DNA from: JAHBNG01 sp039028975
GTDB lineage: Bacteria; Chloroflexota; Anaerolineae; Caldilineales; Caldilineaceae
NCBI GenBank assembly: GCA_039028975.1
Contig: JBCCHB010000115.1
Location: 1 to 54,741 of the forward strand
DNA: 54,741 nucleotides
Direction: 5' to 3'
Under the pieces are notes generated by a model. It was not told the origin of the DNA. It saw only the letters and a program-made list of their open reading frames with translations, and made no database searches. How positions within the stretch are numbered: position 1 is the first letter of the stretch; every line of letters starts with the position of its first letter. Of the stretch, positions 24,661-31,300 are shown piece by piece. A program made the translations under genes and the position numbers.

Positions 24661-25926
24661 TTACTCTAACGGCGTAATCCCATACTTCGTCCGCAATTCC
24701 CGCAGGGACCACTGCCGAAACCATTGCAGATTTCCGGTTGCTTCTAGCTGACCTTGATAGACTTTGGCCTTGCGCTGGCCAGAGTCAAGGGCCTTTTCAA
24801 AGGAATGGGTGTTGATCATGGTCGTTTCCAAGTAGTTCCACTCACCGCTTTTGGACTTGGTCTCCCAGCCTACCATGACGTGCTTGGGTACAATCACAAT
24901 GGCTGGATTGAGCGAGATGCCCTCAAGCAAGCTGGCAAAGAGCAAGCTGCCATCGATGCAGTTCGCCTGACCTTCATCCAGGCTTTGGCGGGGAAGCCGC
25001 ACGCGCTGAGTTTTGGATCCTTCTTCAGGGTTAAAGTCCACCACCGAATTGACGTAGGTAATGTCGGCATCTTGCTTGAGCGCTTGGAAGATGGCTTTGG
25101 CCTGAGAAGCTACCGGACCTTGATACCCGACCAACCGACCTTCAGGGTGATGTCGGGCAATTTGGCGCTGAAAACGCATGATGCTCGGTTCATTGGGTGT
25201 CACAAATGCGCCCAAATAGCGAGTCAGGTCATTCCACTGGCCAGAGGTGGGATCTTTGACTGCCAATGGGGCTGAATTACGGGCCAGTAGCCAAACCGGT
25301 TCCGTCGCATGTAGCTCCACCTTGCCATCCAGATCTTCGACCAGAATATTCAACGTAGCTCGGGTCAGTTCGTTGAGATCGCGTATCCGTTCAGGAAAGA
25401 AGGTGGGCAGTTGGTAGAGTGCCTGGGCTTTGTTCGGCTTTAGTTCAACTGTATCAACAGCACGTGCAGTGTAGCCTTCGATGAACGAAATCACCCGTAC
25501 CCGCCGCTTGCGAGAGCCAACTGCCCGTACTTGACTAATCACCAACGGGTGTTCAATCTGATCAAAAAGGTGGCAAGTGGCCGTTGGCACTTGGGCCATG
25601 CGAAGATTGACTTTGACAACCAGACCAGTCGTATCTGCCCCTCGTGTCCCAGGCGAACCATTATCAGTGCCGCCTACCTCTTCACTGGCAGACTCGCTCT
25701 TGGCATTCACGATTAAGCCACTGCGTCGATTGCGCTTCTCCGCTGCCGCCCGATCCTGTTCTACTTCATATAGCGTTTGCTGTTTCATCACCAAACGCTC
25801 AAGCAGATCATCTTCGTCTGTCAGCTCATCCATTTCATAGACCAGTCGTTCCAAGCTACTAACTTCCAAACGCAAGTCATACTCAGCAGCCCGGAGTTCA
25901 TCCAACGATAATTTTTGTTTAGACAT
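24661..25926 (-). CDS. Coiled-coil transglutaminase-like protein
   Basis: 421 aa. Residues about 5-65 form a charged coiled coil, followed by a Ser/Gly/Thr linker (about 75-100) and a beta-rich region. The C-terminal third holds a transglutaminase-like triad pattern: Cys323 in QANCIDGSLLFASLL, His349 in PKHVMVG, and Glu367 or a nearby acid in NYLETTMI. This fold includes proteases and protein cross-linkers; which activity applies here cannot be told. No signal peptide is visible. The stop is 23 bases before the muramidase start, so the two are probably co-transcribed. The upstream leader is a minisatellite followed by CTTTAAAAAACT. That resembles the leader of the nSTAND gene (CTTTTAAAAACATT), and no Shine-Dalgarno is visible. 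Confidence 0.75.
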   Translation of the reverse strand: MSKQKLSLDELRAAEYDLRLEVSSLERLVYEMDELTDEDDLLERLVMKQQTLYEVEQDRAAAEKRNRRSGLIVNAKSESASEEVGGTDNGSPGTRGADTTGLVVKVNLRMAQVPTATCHLFDQIEHPLVISQVRAVGSRKRRVRVISFIEGYTARAVDTVELKPNKAQALYQLPTFFPERIRDLNELTRATLNILVEDLDGKVELHATEPVWLLARNSAPLAVKDPTSGQWNDLTRYLGAFVTPNEPSIMRFQRQIARHHPEGRLVGYQGPVASQAKAIFQALKQDADITYVNSVVDFNPEEGSKTQRVRLPRQSLDEGQANCIDGSLLFASLLEGISLNPAIVIVPKHVMVGWETKSKSGEWNYLETTMINTHSFEKALDSGQRKAKVYQGQLEATGNLQWFRQWSLRELRTKYGITPLE

Positions 25927-25934
25927 AGTTTTTT

Positions 25935-26163
25935 AAAGTTGCAAGTGAGCAGGTTTGCAGGTTTGCAGGTTTGCAGGTGAGCAGGTGAGCAGGTGATAAT
26001 CGTACTTGCCCACTTGCCCACTTGCCCACTTGCCCACTTGCCCACTTGCCCACTTGCCCACTTGCCCACTTGCCCACTTGCCCACTTGCCCACTTGCCCA
26101 CTTGCCCACTTGCCCACTTGCCCACTTGCCTACTTGCCCACTTGCCCACTTGCCCACTTGCCA
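25935..26163. repeat. Composite minisatellite, copy 2 (inverted)
   Basis: It begins with GCAGGT(T/G)-type octamers, then the core GGTGATAATCGTACTTGCCC, then about 19 near-perfect copies of CCCACTTG. It is the reverse complement of the structure at 17815-17940, with a longer CCCACTTG arm. The 8-base period means it is open in several frames, producing spurious Pro/Thr/Cys/Leu/Ala/His reading frames. Confidence 0.9.
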
Positions 26164-26168
26164 TTTTC

Positions 26169-26918
26169 CTAAGGATACACCTGCCCAATAAATGCCTTGT
26201 CCATTGCCGAAAGACGGCTACGCCATGCGACCTCGTACCCATTGAGGGTGAATTGTTTGGGAATGGGGTAGACCATAATGGATTCGGGATCGAACTGGGT
26301 ATGCTTAGTGGTTCCTCGGGCATAGATATCAAAGATGTTCAGATCCACATAATCTTTTGACCAGTTATTGGGCGGCCCCATGTAGTAGTTGTAGACCGCC
26401 TGCTTGTTCCACTGAATACCAGCATCGGGCGTCGAGTGTTCGTGGATACAGCCAATGGCATGGCCAAATTCGTGGAGGACGACTTGGGAGTAGGTCTCCT
26501 GATTGGATTCGGGTTTGAGCCAACCAAAGTTCATAGTCGGTTGGTCTTGAGCAATCAGTTTGGCATCGGTCCCGATATAAGACCAGGAACCAGGTTGGCC
26601 AAAGGTAATACGCAGCTCCGACTCAGCATGATTGCCAAAGTTAAAGGTGAGATTGGCATACTGGGTCCATTCATTGGCTACCTCGATCAGGCGCTGCTGG
26701 ACAGTAGGGTGGCCATCCAGAAAACGGATACGCAGCACGCGGCCTGGACGCCACATCTTCCGTGCATCCATAGCCATCTCTACGTCGGAAGGCTTATCCG
26801 TATCTAAGTCGGGCAGAACCATATTCGCTGGGTGTTCTTCCATGGCGAGCAAATTGGCTTCTTCCCGAAGATGGGGTGGTAGGCGTTTATCAATATCAAC
26901 ATGAATCTCTTCGGTCAT
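26169..26918 (-). CDS. Astacin-like (M12A-type) zinc metalloprotease
   Basis: 249 aa. The zinc-binding motif HEFGHAIGCIHEH (His149, Glu150, His153, His159) matches the metzincin HExxHxxGxxH pattern. Upstream there is a propeptide-like stretch (about 1-55) and the N-terminal beta-sheet lobe (about 60-130) with WSYIGTDA, typical of bacterial M12A-like enzymes. No signal peptide is visible, as for its neighbours. AAGGAG lies 8 bases upstream of the ATG, and the ATG overlaps the stop of a short upstream ORF (ATGA). It is on the same strand as the caspase/transglutaminase module but separated from it by the minisatellite. Substrate unknown. Confidence 0.88.
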   Translation of the reverse strand: MTEEIHVDIDKRLPPHLREEANLLAMEEHPANMVLPDLDTDKPSDVEMAMDARKMWRPGRVLRIRFLDGHPTVQQRLIEVANEWTQYANLTFNFGNHAESELRITFGQPGSWSYIGTDAKLIAQDQPTMNFGWLKPESNQETYSQVVLHEFGHAIGCIHEHSTPDAGIQWNKQAVYNYYMGPPNNWSKDYVDLNIFDIYARGTTKHTQFDPESIMVYPIPKQFTLNGYEVAWRSRLSAMDKAFIGQVYP

Positions 26919-27175
26919 TTAGACACTCCTTTTTTATATCTTCGTTGCTCTTTATCCGTTTCAAAGAACGCTTCCAATAATTTCTGGATCTCTGAGGAAT
27001 AGTGGGGTGGGGTAACCGTAGCCCGTCCTTTTAGGGCGGGAGGCACCCGATGTAACGAAGTTCCCGCCCTAAAAGGACGGGCTACAACATTGTGTCGTGC
27101 CTTGGTCTTACCCCACAAAAGCTCAAACACCCTAATTACTTTGTGAATTGCTGAATAGTCAATGAGCAGGTCCAT
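26915..27175 (-). CDS. Possible 86-aa protein interrupted by a palindrome
   Basis: The frame starts MDLLIDYSAIHKVIRVFELL and ends EQRRYKKGVSK, with its TGA overlapping the ATG of the metalloprotease gene. Residues about 31-53 are encoded by the long palindrome at 27018-27085. The parts outside it look protein-like, the stop/start overlap suggests coupling, and the palindrome leaves the frame open. I do not recognise a family. It may equally be chance reading through a leader. Confidence 0.35.
   Translation of the reverse strand: MDLLIDYSAIHKVIRVFELLWGKTKARHNVVARPFRAGTSLHRVPPALKGRATVTPPHYSSEIQKLLEAFFETDKEQRRYKKGVSK
27018..27085. repeat. 24-bp-arm palindromic repeat
   Basis: The left arm 27018-27041 (starting GTAGCCCGTCCTTTTAGGGC) is exactly complementary to 27062-27085, with a 20-base spacer. 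This is the form of a dispersed palindromic repeat. It could also act as a transcription attenuator in front of the metalloprotease gene. Confidence 0.8.
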
Positions 27176-27184
27176 GAAGAGGTG

Positions 27185-28240
27185 CTAACGAACAATAGGA
27201 AAAAAGACCTGTTCAATAGTATCGAATCGCTCAAATGGCTCTTCAACCACATCTAAAGCCTGAGGAACTAGAGCATGGGAAGCAACTTGGCTTTGAATCT
27301 CAATACTACTTTGGCTTTCTATAACTGTGATACTCAGCTCCACTAACGCGGCATCACTCGGTTTTTCTACCAGAACACTGAAGCTTGCTTGAAAACGTGC
27401 ACCAATATCAAGGCTGTCTACCTGCCATGAGAGCAAACCACCAACCCCGCGGCCCTCTGTCAGACCGATTGGACTTATTGCTGGCACCGGATCCGCGCTG
27501 TTGGAAACATAGGTCACATGGGTAGAAAGATCGGCCTGAAGAGTCAGGTTGTTGAGCGGTCTACCTCCGCTATTGACCACACCAATCGTGTATTCAATTG
27601 AGTCACCCGGGCTGATGCTGGACTGCAGGCTCGGAACGGCGCTGACGGATAAGTTCACAGCAGGTTCTGGTGTTGCGGTTGGTGTGTTGGTGGCAAGCGG
27701 CGTTGGCGTCACCGTTGGGGTACCTGTCAAAGGCGGGTTGGTTGTCATGGTCGGGGTAGTCGATAAGGCTAATTCAAAGCGCAAATTCAGTTCCGTCAAC
27801 GATCCTTCTTGCCAAGTTCCTGTGGTCGGAGTAGTAAGTCCAATGATCCTAAAATCGACTGTATTGCCGTCACGTCCGCCTTCAATTGCTGCTGTCGTCG
27901 GGTCATCACCAGGGACATCAACCTGATAGGTTATTGAAGTTCCGTTCGCGCGGGTAGACGCCGTGGCATAAGGTACGCCATTGATCCAAGCGGTAATCTC
28001 TGTGCCAGGTGCAATCTCACCGCCAATCAGTTCCACGGTACCAAAGAAAGTAGCGGGCAGCACAGGCGGGGCCAACGCGTGGGAAGCCGCCGCGGCTATC
28101 TGTGACGTGAAGTAGTGGCCTAGGCCAACGCTACTGATGGAGAAACCAGCCACTAAAATCAGTAAGATAATTATAAGGTTTAATTGGGATCGCCAATTGT
28201 TTTGGGTTGTATTCATGAGACGACTTACATCTATAGACAT
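27185..28240 (-). CDS. Exported DUF11-type surface protein
   Basis: About 351 aa. A hydrophobic segment near the N-terminus (LNLIIILLILVAGFSI) is a signal peptide or anchor. After it come a beta-rich domain (about 60-160), a Pro/Thr linker with repeated TPT, and a DUF11-like repeat (about 195-310: SPGDSIEYTIGVVNSGG, LTLQADLSTHVTYVSNS). The protein ends VFFPIVR, much like the end of the next protein upstream (YFPVIVN). Such tails are frequent in Chloroflexota exported proteins and may be a sorting or anchoring signal (inference). An in-frame TTG at 28243 precedes the ATG at 28240; the later Met at 28216 is also possible. Confidence 0.75.
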   Translation of the reverse strand: MSIDVSRLMNTTQNNWRSQLNLIIILLILVAGFSISSVGLGHYFTSQIAAAASHALAPPVLPATFFGTVELIGGEIAPGTEITAWINGVPYATASTRANGTSITYQVDVPGDDPTTAAIEGGRDGNTVDFRIIGLTTPTTGTWQEGSLTELNLRFELALSTTPTMTTNPPLTGTPTVTPTPLATNTPTATPEPAVNLSVSAVPSLQSSISPGDSIEYTIGVVNSGGRPLNNLTLQADLSTHVTYVSNSADPVPAISPIGLTEGRGVGGLLSWQVDSLDIGARFQASFSVLVEKPSDAALVELSITVIESQSSIEIQSQVASHALVPQALDVVEEPFERFDTIEQVFFPIVR

Positions 28241-28241
28241 C

Positions 28242-28306
28242 AAGAAAAAGATTTTCCAACCGCCCCCTGAGCGTGTCGAAGGGTAAGGGCGGAAAATCTT
28301 TTTCTT
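28242..28306 (-). terminator. Hairpin between the two surface-protein genes
   Basis: AAGAAAAAGATTTTCC plus CCGCCC (28242-28265) pairs with GGGCGGAAAATCTTTTTCTT (28287-28306), with a 2-base bulge. It follows the stop of the FG-GAP gene and touches the start of the DUF11 gene, so it may terminate the first or control the second. Confidence 0.55.
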
Positions 28307-28331
28307 AAAAACTAGAGCGAGGTTCTACCTC

Positions 28332-31300
28332 TTAATTTACAATCACAGGGAAATAGAGTTGGCTGTCCAACTGGCTATCTGGTTGCTCATCTGACGGCGA
28401 GTTACTATCAATCAATAGGGGCACCTCTTCAATACGGTTGTTCTGCCAGAAGACTGTCTGTTCGGTGGGCTGACCCGCCACAGTAAATCGTATCACTTTA
28501 CTCCCATCATTACAGACACCACTGCTTACAACATTGATGGCATAAACGATCTGATCATTAATCTCTTGGGTTTGGGTTTCGCCACAGAGAGTGCCATCGA
28601 CCATTGCGTTGACGGTCTGCCCAGCATGGGGCATCAATGCACCACTAGATGAGACTGTGCCATAGTATGTTGCGGGTGGGCCATCAACTTGGATACTGGC
28701 GGCTGTTACCTCATCCGGTCCCTTGATCTGCCAAGTGATGGTTTTGGTGGCGCTAATCCAATAACCTCGCCCAAAGTGGAGCTGATGGAGGTCGTTGACG
28801 TAACTTGGCACATCCGGAGCGTAGACTTTCCAGGGGTCGGTGGTGTCGTTGACGTCGTAGCCATAGACAAGGCTGTAATTTCCATGGATGGAGGCCAGGG
28901 CTTCGGTAATAGGGCGGCTTTCCTGCACTGGATAAGAGACGAGATTCCAGCCCGACTGCGAGATAGGTACTTCAAAGCTGCTCATGAGAGCATAGAGACC
29001 GGCATTATTAATCGTTGCTGCCGCTTCATTGACCGTCGGATTCAGATTTGTCTTAACTTCGCTCCATTGCTGTCCATTGAAATGGTAAATGCGTAGAAAA
29101 TCTTCTTGACTATCTGGAATATCTTGCTGGCGATAGCGGAAAATAACAGGTGTATTGCTCACCGGTGCCGCGGCTTGCGACCTGAGAACGTAATATCCTG
29201 TACCAACGGTAGTGGCCCAGGATGGTGGTGGTGGCAGTGTGGCGGCCTTTTGGATAGCATAAAACGCATCTTGATCAAGATGCGCCTCGACATAGAGCAC
29301 CACCTTACCGTCAACTGAATTTGCCGGAACCAGAGATGTATTATTGGTCAGGCTTCTCTCGCTCGCACGGACCATCCCATCTGAACATAAGGGGCAGGCA
29401 CTACCGCCCAATGCATAGCTGGTAATGATTTCGCGCCGAGGGCTAGCTGAGTCATCCGCATTGCTTCCTATATCCCAAACCTGAATGAAGCCCGACGTGC
29501 CGCCCGCGGTTAGATTAAAGGTACCCGCGAATGTATGGATGCCATCACTCGTATCGACAAGGCCGAATGTTGCAGCGACGGGCAATTGCCCTTCAGGATA
29601 AAGCAGACCTTCCACCCCTTCAATGGTGCTGCCCGTAGTAACAGTTACAACGATTTGGGCTGAACTGATCGGATCCAGACGAATGTCTGGATTCCAATCT
29701 AACATGTCGTAAACAACAAGGACGTGATCATTCTCGACAATATTCTCACAACCAATTCTCGGTGTACTGCCAGATAACTCATAGAGACAGAGGCGATCAC
29801 CGACGCGTGCACCCCAGGCACGAACTTTATTTAAATTAGGTGTTCCAAGATCAACTATACCATCTGCATGCCCGTCACCATTATCGTCTCGCTTATACAG
29901 GATAGCTTGTGACTGTTTGCTTGGCAGTGATACGGTTGGATTATCAAGCCGTATCTCAAAGGTGGAAGCCGCTAATGTATTATTATTAACGTTACTATGA
30001 TTCTCTTTGATTTGTGTAACGTGGATTGGCAACAGCGTTGGCCCAACGTTTTCATCTATCGTGGTCGGTGCCTTCAACCAGGGATACCATTTGACCAGTG
30101 TAGCCCAGTCGGCACGACCAGTGCGCTGGGCTGATAGCGTATCCCGGCAGCGGGTGTCCCAAACATCATCTGTCAGGAACTCACTTTCATCAAAGGGGTT
30201 GGTCATGATTGTTCCAACACAGGAGAAGACAGCCGAGATTGTCCCATCACTGGCTATGCCCAAGTAGTTATCATACATATAAAAGAGGTAGTGGCCCAGC
30301 TCATGGGCCATGGCACGCGGCCAATCCTCGCCCACGGTCCCAGTACTCGCCCCAAAGCGTTTCCACTCTGTACCAATGCGGATTTGCCCCGGTAAATAAG
30401 TCACTTCATAATCTGGTGACTGACTGTAGGGGTTATTCAGAATACGTTCGGTGACAGTCTCGGTAACAATGCCGCCAACATCGGCATTGGGGATGATCCC
30501 ACTGTTGGCCAAAATGCGAATATCGGCTTCATCCCACATTACTTTGTCATGGTAGATGTAGATTTTTCCCAGCGCAATCTGACCATTTGTGGCGTCAAAG
30601 AGCAGTTCGGATGTGCGCTGCAAATCAAACGCTAGCTGCTCAAGGAACGGGGTATCTTTACGAGCATCCCACTCTAGAGAAATATTTATGTTGAACAGTT
30701 GTAGTGGATTATCCCCTGAGGCTACCAGTGATTGTATGCCGGTTTCTGCAATGACATGGGCATTTAATCCGGTAATTACGGGTGAAGCACTCATGTGATA
30801 CACGGTGTAGCTTGCAGTGCTGGTAATTGGCACAAGTGCAACTAACCGATCTCCTGACCTGATCTGCGCGCGTCCTGGCAGATATCCTCGCCTATCAGTC
30901 AAATATGACCGACCAGCATTATCGCCAAGTGGCAATGCATCTGTTGCTTGGTTCTTGGGGAGATGATAGACAATGGCGTTGGCTGCTGTTTTCGCATCGT
31001 CAATGGCTTCATGATAGACACGAACCTGAGTGCCACGGACGCGGAAAGGATAGGTCTGTGCGCTAACATAAGGGCGCTGCCAGGGGCCAGCAATTGCATT
31101 GGCGTTTGGTTTGATGGCTGGTAATGCAACAAGGCGAAAAACAACGTTGTCACTTTGGCCCAAAAACCCACTTTTTAAGACATCCCACGTATAGACATGT
31201 TCTGGCTGAGGCGTACGGATGTGTACTTGCCAGCCCACGAGCGTACTGCCGTGGCGGTCTTCTACGATCAGGTGCCAAGTGCCAGCGGCAGTTTCACCAT

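Noticed and set aside
24638..24724. Upstream start for the muramidase protein
   Set aside because: The ATG at 24637 has AAGGAG at ideal spacing; the upstream stretch runs into the neighbouring gene's end.
26003..26163. CRISPR-like array of short repeats
   Set aside because: The units are 8 bases in perfect tandem with no spacers and no cas genes nearby; it is a minisatellite.
26022..26360. Long open frames rich in Pro/Thr/Cys/Leu/Ala/His
   Set aside because: They are translations of the octamer repeat, whose period keeps several frames open. No family match or start signal.
17941..26918. Prophage or contractile injection system, because of muramidase, LysM and M23 genes
   Set aside because: No capsid, tail, sheath, baseplate, integrase or terminase genes are visible anywhere in the window.
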